From contig DAIRUQ010000013.1 of assembly GCA_036803245.1 (NCBI GenBank), positions 1 through 43,323 on the forward strand: a DNA stretch of 43,323 nucleotides, given 5' to 3'. Below are positions 25,247 to 33,109 of this stretch, in pieces. Each line of letters begins with the position of its first letter. The first letter of the stretch is position 1. The notes beneath the pieces are model-generated. The model worked only from the letters and a program-made list of their open reading frames with translations. It was not told the origin of the DNA and made no database searches. The stretch is from DAIRUQ01 sp036803245. GTDB taxonomy: Bacteria; Chloroflexota; Anaerolineae; UBA1429. Both the position numbers and the translations under genes were made by a program.

Positions 25247-25672
25247 CTAGGCGGACGGGGCGGCAGTGTCTTTTGCTCGGGAGGCAGCAGAGGCGAGAAA
25301 ACGGTCGCGTTGGACGATATAGCGCTGGTGGGAGCCACGCCCGATGACGCCAGCGCCGTCTGAGGCGATTACCTCGAATGAAAGACGGCGACCGTCGACG
25401 GCCGTGAGCGTAGCCTGGGCGGTAACCGCCTGCCCGAGCGAGGTGGCGGCCAGGTGCTCGATGTCGACACGCGTGCCGACGGTGAGCCACCCAGCTGGGA
25501 GGAGATGATCAACGGCGCTGAGAGCCGCCAGCTCCATGAGGCCTACCAACTGCGGGGTGGAAAGCACGTCCACCCCGCCGCTCTTCCAACGGCTGGCTAG
25601 GTGCTCGGGGGCCACAACGATGTCGCTGTGACCCTGCAGCCCCACGCCCAGATCGTTGGTGAGATCCGTCAT
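25247..25672 (-). CDS. Hotdog-fold acyl-CoA thioesterase (FlK-like)
   Basis: The 141-residue protein resembles the fluoroacetyl-CoA-thioesterase (FlK) family. The putative catalytic set T39, E47 and H73 lies in STPQLVGLMELAALSAV and VGTRVDIEHLAAT. The spacings, 8 and 26 residues, equal those of T42, E50 and H76 in FlK. The normal substrate in such a bacterium is more likely another short acyl-CoA. It starts 14 bases after the ftsH stop with no clear ribosome-binding site and is probably translated from the ftsH message. Confidence 0.8.
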   Translation of the reverse strand: MTDLTNDLGVGLQGHSDIVVAPEHLASRWKSGGVDVLSTPQLVGLMELAALSAVDHLLPAGWLTVGTRVDIEHLAATSLGQAVTAQATLTAVDGRRLSFEVIASDGAGVIGRGSHQRYIVQRDRFLASAASRAKDTAAPSA

Positions 25673-25686
25673 GCGCAGGTCGGTAC

Positions 25687-27543
25687 CTATATGCCGCCCA
25701 GGGCGGGCTGCGTTTCCGTCTGGCGGAGGATGGCTCGCAGCTCGTCGCCGTCGATGGTCTCGCGTTCGAGCAGCGCATCGACGATCTCATCGAGCTTGGT
25801 GCGATGAGTTCCGACCAGCTCCTTGGCGCGATCGTAGGCGCGGTCCACCAAGGCCTTGATTTCGTGGTCAATGGCGGCTGCCATCTCTTCGGAATAGTCG
25901 CGCTGCTCAGAGATCTCGCGCCCCAGGAACACCAACTCTTCCTTCTGGCCGAACGTGCGCTGCCCCAGCGACTCTGACATGGCGAACTGCTTGATCATGG
26001 CCCGCGCGATCTCGGTCACCTTGCGGAGATCGCTGCTAGCCCCGCTGGAAATATCGCTGAAAACCTCCGCCTCGGCGGCGCGGCCTCCCAGGGCCATGGC
26101 GATCTCGTCTTCCAGCTTGCTCTTGGTCTCCAGCTCACGGTCGTCCTCGGGGAGGCTCCAGGTGAGCCCCTTGGCCATGCCGCGGGCGATGATCGAGACC
26201 TTGTGAATCGGGTCGGTATGCTCGAGCATGGTGCCCACCAGGGCGTGCCCGGCCTCGTGATAGGCCACCAGGCGCTTTTCGTCGTCGGTCATGATGCGGC
26301 TGCGACGTTCGGGGCCGGCGACAACGCGCTCCACTGCCTCTTGCATCTCTAACGCGCCAATGACCCGCTTGTTGCGGCGAGCTGCCAGGATGGCCGCCTC
26401 GTTGACCAGGTTCTCGATGTCAGCGCCGGTGAACCCGGGCGTCTGCTTGGCGAGGGTGGTCAGATCGACATCTGGTGCCAGCGGCTTGCCGCGCACATGC
26501 ACCCGGAGGATCGCCTCGCGGCCGCGCCAGTCCGGCTTGTCTAGTACGACGCGGCGGTCGAACCGGCCAGGCCGCAGCAGGGCCGGGTCCAGAATGTCGG
26601 GGCGGTTGGTGGCGGCAATGATGATGACCTTGGTGTCGGTGTCGAACCCGTCCATCTCGACCAGGATCTGGTTCAAGGTCTGCTCGCGCTCGTCATGGCT
26701 CCCGCCCAGGCCGGTTCCGCGCTGTCGCCCGACGGCGTCGATCTCATCCACAAAGACGATGCAGGGGCTGTTGCGCTTGGCCTGATCGAACAGGTCGCGC
26801 ACGCGGCTGGCGCCGACGCCCACAAACATCTCGACAAACTCAGAGCCGCTGATGCTGAAAAACGGTACGCCAGCCTCGCCGGCCACCGCTCGGGCCATCA
26901 GCGTCTTGCCAGTGCCGGGTGCGCCCATGAGGAGCACGCCCTTGGGAATGCGGGCGCCGAGGCTGGTGAACTTTTCTGGGTCCTTGAGGAACTCGACGAC
27001 CTCTTGTAGCTCCTGCTTGGCCTCTTCGGCGCCGGCTACGTCCTCAAAGGTCGTGCTGGGGCGGTCGCCCGTCACCATGCGGGCACGGCTCTTGCCAAAG
27101 GACATGGCCTGGTTGTTGCCCGACTGGGCTTGGCGCAGCATGAACATCAGAAAGACACCGATCAGGATAAAGGGGATAAAGTTGGCGAGCAAAATGCCCC
27201 ATGTTTCCATAAAGGTCGCTTTAGGGCCTTGCAGCTCGGCGATGGTGTCCATATGCTCCGGGGTGACCCCTAAGGCCGTCATGGTCTCACCAAAACCAAT
27301 GTTCGGTTCCTTGTGGCTCGTGTACCGGTAGCGGTCGCCGTCGCTGTACAACGTCAGGGCGATGGAGCCGTTGTTGCTGAGCGTCAACGTCTCGACCTTG
27401 CCGTCTTTGATGTAATCCGCTACCTTGTTGAGCGGAATCTCGCGTACCGCGTCACTCGGCGCGAAAAGGCTGTAGAACAGGGCGATGCTAGCAGCCAGAA
27501 TCAGCAGGTAGACAAAGGCATTCTTTGGTAATCTCGGTTGCAC
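25687..27543 (-). CDS. ftsH: ATP-dependent zinc metalloprotease FtsH
   Basis: The 618-residue membrane AAA+ protease has an N-terminal helix (FVYLLILAASIALFYSLF), a periplasmic domain and a second helix (ILLANFIPFILIGVFLMFML). The AAA+ module has Walker A GAPGTGKT and Walker B CIVFVDEIDAVGRQRG. The peptidase has HEAGH for zinc. It degrades membrane and regulatory proteins. I prefer the GTG at 27543, which has GGAGGATAGC directly upstream. A TTG at 27579 would add 12 residues with no ribosome-binding site. A hairpin (27583-27600) and a promoter (27622-27650) lie in the divergent spacer shared with uvsE. Confidence 0.97.
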   Translation of the reverse strand: MQPRLPKNAFVYLLILAASIALFYSLFAPSDAVREIPLNKVADYIKDGKVETLTLSNNGSIALTLYSDGDRYRYTSHKEPNIGFGETMTALGVTPEHMDTIAELQGPKATFMETWGILLANFIPFILIGVFLMFMLRQAQSGNNQAMSFGKSRARMVTGDRPSTTFEDVAGAEEAKQELQEVVEFLKDPEKFTSLGARIPKGVLLMGAPGTGKTLMARAVAGEAGVPFFSISGSEFVEMFVGVGASRVRDLFDQAKRNSPCIVFVDEIDAVGRQRGTGLGGSHDEREQTLNQILVEMDGFDTDTKVIIIAATNRPDILDPALLRPGRFDRRVVLDKPDWRGREAILRVHVRGKPLAPDVDLTTLAKQTPGFTGADIENLVNEAAILAARRNKRVIGALEMQEAVERVVAGPERRSRIMTDDEKRLVAYHEAGHALVGTMLEHTDPIHKVSIIARGMAKGLTWSLPEDDRELETKSKLEDEIAMALGGRAAEAEVFSDISSGASSDLRKVTEIARAMIKQFAMSESLGQRTFGQKEELVFLGREISEQRDYSEEMAAAIDHEIKALVDRAYDRAKELVGTHRTKLDEIVDALLERETIDGDELRAILRQTETQPALGGI

Positions 27544-27582
27544 GCTATCCTCCGAGCCTAGATCCGTCCCAAGAACCAACGG

Positions 27583-27600
27583 GGGCAGATGACACTGCCC
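27583..27600 (-). other. Small hairpin in the ftsH 5' leader
   Basis: A 6-bp stem (GGGCAG and CTGCCC in either orientation) with a 6-base loop lies about 40 bases upstream of the preferred ftsH start. It is inside the predicted leader, between the promoter and the ribosome-binding site. It may tune ftsH translation, which is often stress-controlled. Confidence 0.4.
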
Positions 27601-27621
27601 TCGGGTAAGTGCTGAGCGCCT

Positions 27622-27650
27622 ATTCTACCATCGAACCGGCGCTGTGAAAA
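27622..27650 (-). promoter_or_regulatory. Sigma70-type promoter of ftsH
   Basis: On the minus strand, TTTTCA (27650-27645), a 17-base spacer and TAGAAT (27627-27622) with an extended -10 TG fit a sigma70 promoter. The extended -10 resembles that of the primosome operon. The predicted leader is about 70 bases. Confidence 0.55.
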
Positions 27651-27688
27651 GATGAGCGTCTGTGCCGATACGCCGCTAGGAGGCATAC

Positions 27689-28606
27689 GTGCGACTGGGG
27701 TTTTCTATTCGGGTGCTCGGCGCAACGGACCTACCGGCATTTGATGCCACTGGGCGCGGCGACCTCGGGGGCGCGATGGTTCGCTTGCGCGATATCCTGC
27801 ACTATGCGCGGGGCAAGAGGCTGCGCATGTATCGGCTGCATTCGCGCGTGGCGCCCCAGCCTACGGGTTCGCAGTCGGTGCGGGATCAGCTCCATGCCGC
27901 CCGTCACGAGATCGCGTTGTGTGGCGAGCTGGCGCGCTCTTGGGATGTGCGACTGTCATTCCATCCCTACAGCGCTGTCGTGCTGAGCACCCCCGACGAG
28001 GAGGCGGCCCTACGCTCGCAGCGTCTGCTGGAGGGCCAAGCGGGCCTGCTAGATGCCATGGGGATCGGCCCCGAGGCGGTGGTCGTGTTGCACGTGGGCG
28101 GCGTGTACGATGGCGTCGAGGCGTCACTGGAGCGCTTCTGCCGACGCTATGAGGCGCTGCCGGCATCTGTACAGGAGCGGCTGGTTCTAGAGAACGATGA
28201 TCATCGGTACAGCTTTGCCCAGGTCCTGCGCATCCAGCGTCGAATCGGGATTCCTCTCGTGTTCGATCAGCTGCATCACCAGGTTCACAATCCTGAGGGG
28301 ATAGCCGCTCTAGAAGCCGTTGCGGAGGCGCTTCGGTCGTGGCCCCACGGGGTCGCCCCCAAGATCCACTATGCGACGCCTCGGTCAGAGCTCAAGGCAC
28401 TGAGTGATGCCCGAGTCAAGCTGCCTACGTGGACCGAGCACGCGGATTTTGCCGATCCATTCGCCTTTGCCCGCTTTGCTCGCGAGATGAGGCCGGCTGG
28501 CGACTTTGACGTGATGCTGGAATCAAAAGCTCGCGACCTGGCGGTCCTCAAGCTGCGCGAGGATCTGGCGCGGTTTGCGCCCGATGTGGCGGCCTGGTAC
28601 CTGTAG
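27689..28606 (+). CDS. uvsE: UV DNA damage endonuclease UvsE
   Basis: The 305-residue protein matches UvsE/UVDE, a TIM-barrel endonuclease that nicks 5' of UV photoproducts and starts alternative excision repair. It has the opening MRLGFSIRVLG, RMYRLHSRVAP, HPYSAVVLST and VVLHVGGVYDG. The signature metal-site stretch is LVLENDDHRYSF, followed by IPLVFDQLHHQ. The GTG at 27689 has AGGAGG upstream. It diverges from ftsH and converges on the isomerase operon across a bidirectional hairpin. Its promoter is not clear in the 109-base spacer. Confidence 0.92.
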   Translation: MRLGFSIRVLGATDLPAFDATGRGDLGGAMVRLRDILHYARGKRLRMYRLHSRVAPQPTGSQSVRDQLHAARHEIALCGELARSWDVRLSFHPYSAVVLSTPDEEAALRSQRLLEGQAGLLDAMGIGPEAVVVLHVGGVYDGVEASLERFCRRYEALPASVQERLVLENDDHRYSFAQVLRIQRRIGIPLVFDQLHHQVHNPEGIAALEAVAEALRSWPHGVAPKIHYATPRSELKALSDARVKLPTWTEHADFADPFAFARFAREMRPAGDFDVMLESKARDLAVLKLREDLARFAPDVAAWYL

Positions 28607-28619
28607 CTGCTCAAAGCAA

Positions 28620-28653
28620 ACGGCCCGCCGAGGCGTAAACCCCGGCGGGCCGT
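28620..28653 (-). terminator. Terminator of the isomerase operon (bidirectional hairpin)
   Basis: An 11-bp perfect GC-rich stem (28620-28630 with 28643-28653) with a 12-base loop lies between the convergent uvsE and isomerase genes. On the minus strand it is followed by TTTGCTTTG, which fits an intrinsic terminator. On the plus strand the tail is CTAGGAG, so termination of uvsE would be weaker. Confidence 0.75.
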
Positions 28654-28666
28654 CTAGGAGTCGTGC

Positions 28667-29473
28667 TTAGCGGGCGCCACAGGCCTGCAAGCAGGCCTGC
28701 ATGTGTCCCCGTGCCTCTGCGGCGATGATGCAGCACTGCTCCACGCTGTACTCTTTGGCGCCGATCACCTCGAGATCGACCGGCCCTTCGTATCCGCCCT
28801 CGTGAAGCGCAGCGATATACCGGACGAGATCGACAGAACCGCGGCCGTTGGCCTGCTCCTCCGGCTTGCCAGGGCGGCCTAGCGCACCCATCTCGCCGGG
28901 GCAATCACGGATATGGATGTGCTTGATGTGATCGATGACGGCCGCCACCGAGTCGGCGGCTTGCTCGCCCGCGCGCCACAGATGCGACGGGTCCATATCC
29001 ACGCCAAAGAAGGGCGACTGCACACTCTCGATCATGCGCAACGTCGTGGGCGTGTTCCAGACACAGGCGTGCACATGCGCCTTGACGCAGAGGGTCACCC
29101 CATACTGCTCGGCGAGGCGAGCGCGGTCGTTCATGATCTCCATCTGCTGTAAGAAGGACTCTTCGTCGTCGGACTTGCCACCGGGGCCGCAGTTGACCAC
29201 AGGGCAACCGATGGCGTTGGCCGCCTGAAAGGCCAACTCGAGGATGTCACGATCCAGCCGACCGAGTTCCATGGCTAGGATCTCGAGCTCGTACTTGGCG
29301 GCCAGGTCCTTGACGGTGTCCGCCTGCTCGCGCCAGCGGGTGACGTCCAGGTGGTCGCTCATGCCGGTGAGGGCCGAGACTTCGACGCCATCGTAGCCGG
29401 CCATGGCAATGTACTTGAAGGCCGTTTCCATATCGTGGCCGCCGAACAGGACCGTGTTCGCTCCGAGTTTCAT
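28667..29473 (-). CDS. Sugar phosphate isomerase/epimerase (AP-endonuclease-2 fold), paralog 1
   Basis: The 268-residue TIM-barrel protein is of the xylose-isomerase-like family. It has MKLGANTVLFGGHDMETAFK, GYDGVEVSAL, an internal FFGVDMDPSHLW and HIKHIHIRDCPGEM. A late metal-site region reads GGYEGPVDLEVIGAKE. Such enzymes act on sugar or inositol derivatives; the substrate is unknown. It is clearly a paralog of the next gene, and both end in the same cysteine-bearing tail (EQCCIIAAE, then QACLQACGAR), which I do not recognise from the general family. It is the last gene of a Gfo-isomerase-isomerase operon. Confidence 0.87.
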   Translation of the reverse strand: MKLGANTVLFGGHDMETAFKYIAMAGYDGVEVSALTGMSDHLDVTRWREQADTVKDLAAKYELEILAMELGRLDRDILELAFQAANAIGCPVVNCGPGGKSDDEESFLQQMEIMNDRARLAEQYGVTLCVKAHVHACVWNTPTTLRMIESVQSPFFGVDMDPSHLWRAGEQAADSVAAVIDHIKHIHIRDCPGEMGALGRPGKPEEQANGRGSVDLVRYIAALHEGGYEGPVDLEVIGAKEYSVEQCCIIAAEARGHMQACLQACGAR

Positions 29474-29526
29474 CGTTTTCCCTCCTGTGGGGTGGCTAAG
29501 AGCTCTTGCGTTGCTCTAGATACCGT

Positions 29527-30363
29527 CTACCTAGCACCGCAGGCCTGCAGGCAGGCCTGGATATGACCGCGCGACTCTGCAGCGATGATGCAGCACTGTT
29601 CGAGGCTGTACTCTTTGGCGCCGATGATCTCCAGATTCAGAGCGCCCTGGTAGCCCAGCTCGTGCAGAACCGCCACAAACCGAACCAGGTCGATATCACC
29701 GCGGCCACAGGTCTGCATCTCTGGCGCCATGCTGGGATAGCGGACGTTGCCCGATTCGTCCAGGATGCCCTCTCCCATGGTGCGCCCCTTGCAGTCGCGG
29801 ATGTGCACGTGGCGTACCCGACTGAAGACGGGGACGATGGCCTCGTGGGGATCCTCAAAGGCGCGGTGGATATGGGACGGATCCATGTCGATGCCAAAGG
29901 CGGGCGAGGTGATCATCTCCATGGCGCGCAGGGTGGTGGCCGTGTCATGGATGGCGGCGCCGACGTGCGCCTTGACGCAGAGGGTGACCCCGTAGCGCTC
30001 GGCCATGTCGGCGAGCTCCGCTAGCACGCCAACCCGTTCCTGGAAGCTCTCTTCATCATCGGCTGTGCCCCGCGAGCCAGTGTTGATCACGGGTATGCCC
30101 ATCTCGACCGCTGCCTGGTAGGCGGGCTCCATGATGGCGGGATCGGGAAACGGTTGCTCCATGGCTAGCAGCTCCAGGCCATACTCGGCCGAGAGTCGCT
30201 TGATCTCGGGCGCCGCCTCTTGCCATCGCTCAATGACCAGGTGCTCGCTCATGCCAGGGATGGCCGAGATCTCGATGCCGTCATAGCCAGCCATGGCCAA
30301 GTACTTGAATGCCGTCTCGGTATCGTATCCGCCGAACAGAACCGAGTTCGCTCCCAATTTCAT
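29527..30363 (-). CDS. Sugar phosphate isomerase/epimerase, paralog 2
   Basis: The 278-residue TIM-barrel protein closely resembles its downstream neighbour: MKLGANSVLFGGYDTETAFK, GYDGIEISAI, FGIDMDPSHIHRAF, HVRHVHIRDCKGRT and ALNLEIIGAKEYSLEQCC. It has about ten extra residues (MGEGILDESGNVRYPSM region) before the barrel end. I chose the ATG at 30363 because the paralog starts the same way. The longer frame upstream runs antisense-like through the Gfo gene. The pair probably arose by tandem duplication and may act on successive or alternative sugars. Confidence 0.87.
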   Translation of the reverse strand: MKLGANSVLFGGYDTETAFKYLAMAGYDGIEISAIPGMSEHLVIERWQEAAPEIKRLSAEYGLELLAMEQPFPDPAIMEPAYQAAVEMGIPVINTGSRGTADDEESFQERVGVLAELADMAERYGVTLCVKAHVGAAIHDTATTLRAMEMITSPAFGIDMDPSHIHRAFEDPHEAIVPVFSRVRHVHIRDCKGRTMGEGILDESGNVRYPSMAPEMQTCGRGDIDLVRFVAVLHELGYQGALNLEIIGAKEYSLEQCCIIAAESRGHIQACLQACGAR

Positions 30364-30388
30364 CGTCTGTGCCCTTTCTTCTGTGGGC

Positions 30389-31393
30389 CTAGTAGACCAG
30401 GTCCGCGATCTTGACGACGGACTCGGTTTCGATCGACTGGATGGCTGCCGCGAGGACCTTTTGTGCGGCCAAGCCACTGGCGCCTGATCCGTCGATCTCG
30501 TCGGGCGATACGCCAGCGTTGACCTGCTCCACAAAGGTGTGAATCCGGTTACGGAAGGTGTCCTCAAAGTCGGTCATGCCGCCGAACACCGGGTTGGTGT
30601 AGACCGATTTGACCAGGTCGCCGGCGGGATAGAGCGTCAGCTCACGCCACATGTCATCCAGCACAAACCGGCCGCCGGTGCCGGCCACCTCGCAGCGCTC
30701 CATGGGATGGCCCCGCTCGATATCATAGCTGCCCGTCAGCGAGCCCACCACGCCGTTCACAAAACGCATGTTGAACTGGGCGGTCGACCACATGCGGCGG
30801 CCGGGGGCTTTGGCGACAAAGCATTGCACGGCCTCTATGTCACCGCAAAAGTAGCGCATGACGTCGACGGTATGGGGGTGGAGCGCCTTGATCTGGAAAT
30901 AGGGCGAGGTCTCGCGGGGGTTCTTGATCCACATGGCCATGTTGACGAACAAGAGGTGCCCCAGGCGCCCTTGCTCCACCCACTGCTTGGCCAAGCGCGC
31001 CGCCGGGGTAAAGCGGTGGTTCAGATTGATGCCATAGCAGAGGCCCTTTTCGCGGGCCTTGGCAACCATCTCTTCGGCCTTGCGGATGTCGTTGGAGATC
31101 GGCTTTTCGCCCAAGACGTGGCAGCCGGCCTCTAGCGCCTGTATCGTTGGCAGGTAGTGGTCGCTGCCATACTCGTACCCGCCGGTGGTGACGCCGACGA
31201 TATCTGGCGCCAGCTCCGAAAGCATCTCCTCGATGTCATAGAAGGCTGGCACGCCGTGGGTCTCGGAGGCGCGGTCAGCGCGGTCGCGTAGGCGGTCACA
31301 CACGCCCACGAGCTGGGCGTTGGTCTCTTGCTTGTATAGACGGGCGTGGCGATTGCCAATCACACCCATCCCGATCACGGCAACTCTGAGCAT
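30389..31393 (-). CDS. Gfo/Idh/MocA family oxidoreductase
   Basis: The 334-residue protein has the NAD(P)-binding start MLRVAVIGMGVIGNRHARLY and the active-site motif CHVLGEKPISND. The C-terminal alpha/beta domain has NLNHRFTPAARLAKQWVEQG. These enzymes oxidise or reduce sugar or inositol hydroxyls. I chose the ATG at 31393, with GGAG nine bases before it; the 20-residue longer start would lie in the 5' leader. The two isomerases follow after 25 bases, an arrangement typical of inositol- or keto-sugar catabolism. Confidence 0.92.
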   Translation of the reverse strand: MLRVAVIGMGVIGNRHARLYKQETNAQLVGVCDRLRDRADRASETHGVPAFYDIEEMLSELAPDIVGVTTGGYEYGSDHYLPTIQALEAGCHVLGEKPISNDIRKAEEMVAKAREKGLCYGINLNHRFTPAARLAKQWVEQGRLGHLLFVNMAMWIKNPRETSPYFQIKALHPHTVDVMRYFCGDIEAVQCFVAKAPGRRMWSTAQFNMRFVNGVVGSLTGSYDIERGHPMERCEVAGTGGRFVLDDMWRELTLYPAGDLVKSVYTNPVFGGMTDFEDTFRNRIHTFVEQVNAGVSPDEIDGSGASGLAAQKVLAAAIQSIETESVVKIADLVY

Positions 31394-31448
31394 GGTGCAG
31401 TACTCCAGTGCAAAGCTCGCCGCAAGCCATGCGGTGGGCCTGCGTGTG

Positions 31449-31484
31449 GACAAAGGCGCACGCTGTGCGGCGTGCGCCTTTGTC
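31449..31484 (-). terminator. 15-bp perfect hairpin after the sulfatase-like gene
   Basis: A 15-bp perfect stem (31449-31463 with 31470-31484) and a 6-base loop start 9 bases after the stop of the sulfatase-fold gene on the minus strand. The right arm ends in CTTTGTC and is followed by CACACG. It is a good candidate terminator, though the U-tract is short. It would separate the sulfatase from the Gfo operon. Confidence 0.7.
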
Positions 31485-31492
31485 TGGTGTTA

Positions 31493-32896
31493 TCAGGCTT
31501 GTTTCTCTTTGTCTTGCAGCCGCTGAGCAGCAGTTCGGTCACCGATGTAGAGCGTGTCATAGGCCTGCTGAGAGGTCTTGAAGGCGCCGACGCCCTCCTG
31601 GCCGTGCCAGTCACCCTGGTGATACATGGGGTTGGGCAGGCCCGTCTCGGCCTCCCGCTTGGCGATGAACGCCTCCATGCGGGCGCGGAGGGCGGCCACG
31701 ACCTCGGGCTCCTCGTCGGCCAGGTTGTGGTTCTCGTCCGGGTCGGACACTAGGTTGTAGAGCTCTACCGGCGGCTTAAAGTGGAAATCGGGCTCGAGGG
31801 CCACGATCAGTTTCCACTGCGGTGTGCGCCAGCCGTGCTTGCGCATCCAGGTGCACTCGGTGATATAGAACTCACAGTCCCGCGTCGGGATCTCTTCGCG
31901 CACCATGGGCATCAGGCTCTTGCCGTCAAAGGTCGCGTCACCCTGGGAGACATCGGCCAGCTCTAGCAGCGTCGGGACCAGGTCCTTGTGCTGGGTATAG
32001 CCGCTCAGCCGCTTGCCCTCGGGCAGCACACCGGGGTAGCGGATGATCAACGGCACGTGCAGGGTCACATCATAGATGCCGTGATGGTCAAAGTAGCAGT
32101 CGTGGTCATAAAGTGTCTCGCCATGGTCGGCCGTAACGACCACGATGGTGTCGTCGGCCCAGCCGCCATCCTCCAGGCTGCGCAGGATCATCTCGATGCA
32201 GGCGTCCATATAGGCGATGGCGCCGTCGTACTGGGCGATTACATAGTCCTTGTCCGTGACACCCTTGGGGATCCAGGAGCGGAAATAGTCGGCAAAGGGC
32301 TCAAAGGCGTACACCGGCTCCATGGTCTTGTTGTCGGGATCGAACTCGTCCTTGTCATAGAACATCCGCTCGTAGGGGTAGGGTGGCAGATAGGGCGAGT
32401 GCGGGTCCATGTGCCGCAGGAACAGGAACCACGGCTGGTCTTCGGAGGCGAGCCGCTTCAGTTCCGGGATGGCGACCTCGTTCAGATTGTGAGCCTTGGG
32501 CGCGCGCCCGGTCTCATCGCCGCCCCAGCCCTCAAACGTCATATAGTTCTGGAACCCGCGGGCGGCGGCGTTGCCGGTAAAGCCGATGCAGGTGGTCGTA
32601 TAGCCGGCTTCGCCCAGGATCTCGGCCAGGGTCTTGGCCTCGGGGCGCATGGGCCCCTTGTGGCGCAACGCCACCACTTGTGTGCCAAAGCAATCGCGGC
32701 CGGTCAGCATCGAGGCATAGCCAGAGGTGGTGGGCACGTGCGGGCAAAAGTAGCGCTCGAACAATGTGGCGCCCTCGGCGAACCGGTCCAGATGGGGCGT
32801 GGTATGAAAACGATAGCCATAGCAGCTCATGTGCCTGGCTAGCAACGAATCAATGCCCAAAAACAAAATGTTCGGGGGCCTCTTGCTGATCGACAT
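31493..32896 (-). CDS. Sulfatase-fold hydrolase with Thr at the formylglycine position
   Basis: The 467-residue cytoplasmic-looking protein (no signal peptide) has the alkaline-phosphatase-superfamily fold. It starts PPNILFLGIDSLLARHMSCY and has metal sites VVVTADHGETLYDHDCYFDH and HGIYDVTLHVPLIIRYPG. In type I sulfatases the nucleophile sits in CxPxR. The aligned site here is TTSGYASMLTGR, with Thr56, Ser58 and Tyr60. It therefore cannot be a formylglycine sulfatase and may be a phospho- or phosphonate-ester hydrolase, or a transferase like the LtaS type. AAGGAG precedes the ATG and a TTGACA promoter lies at 32998-33026. Confidence 0.85.
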   Translation of the reverse strand: MSISKRPPNILFLGIDSLLARHMSCYGYRFHTTPHLDRFAEGATLFERYFCPHVPTTSGYASMLTGRDCFGTQVVALRHKGPMRPEAKTLAEILGEAGYTTTCIGFTGNAAARGFQNYMTFEGWGGDETGRAPKAHNLNEVAIPELKRLASEDQPWFLFLRHMDPHSPYLPPYPYERMFYDKDEFDPDNKTMEPVYAFEPFADYFRSWIPKGVTDKDYVIAQYDGAIAYMDACIEMILRSLEDGGWADDTIVVVTADHGETLYDHDCYFDHHGIYDVTLHVPLIIRYPGVLPEGKRLSGYTQHKDLVPTLLELADVSQGDATFDGKSLMPMVREEIPTRDCEFYITECTWMRKHGWRTPQWKLIVALEPDFHFKPPVELYNLVSDPDENHNLADEEPEVVAALRARMEAFIAKREAETGLPNPMYHQGDWHGQEGVGAFKTSQQAYDTLYIGDRTAAQRLQDKEKQA

Positions 32897-32997
32897 GCTG
32901 TACTCCTTTTGTGTTCGTGCAGGGCATCCTAGCCCTGTCTTTCCCAGGGGGTCGGATGGACAGAAGCCATCGGACGCGGGCGCTACGCTACAGGCTG

Positions 32998-33026
32998 ACC
33001 TTAGCCCGCTTGCGCAGGCGTGTCAA
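32998..33026 (-). promoter_or_regulatory. Promoter of the sulfatase-fold gene
   Basis: On the minus strand, a perfect TTGACA (33026-33021), a 17-base spacer and a weak -10 TAAGGT (33003-32998) predict a leader of about 95 bases. The leader contains a small 6-bp stem (CAGGGC with GCCCTG) just before the ribosome-binding site. Confidence 0.5.
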
Positions 33027-33057
33027 GCTTGGGCGTGGGGGTGGGCGCCATGAGCAG

Positions 33058-33087
33058 CGCCGAGTGCTCCCCAGGGGGCACTCGGCG
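33058..33087 (-). terminator. Hairpin after the peptidase gene
   Basis: A 10-bp perfect stem (33058-33067 with 33078-33087) with a C/G-rich loop lies 23 bases after the peptidase stop on the minus strand. It has no U-tract. It is a candidate 3'-end or processing hairpin between the peptidase and the sulfatase-fold promoter. Confidence 0.5.
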
Positions 33088-33109
33088 TTGAGGTCGGTAG
33101 TGCTAGGCG

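Noticed and set aside
31988..32842. Plus-strand open frame (284 residues) opposite the sulfatase-fold gene
   Set aside because: The Val/Gly/His-rich translation has no motif. The opposite strand has metal-site motifs and a good start.
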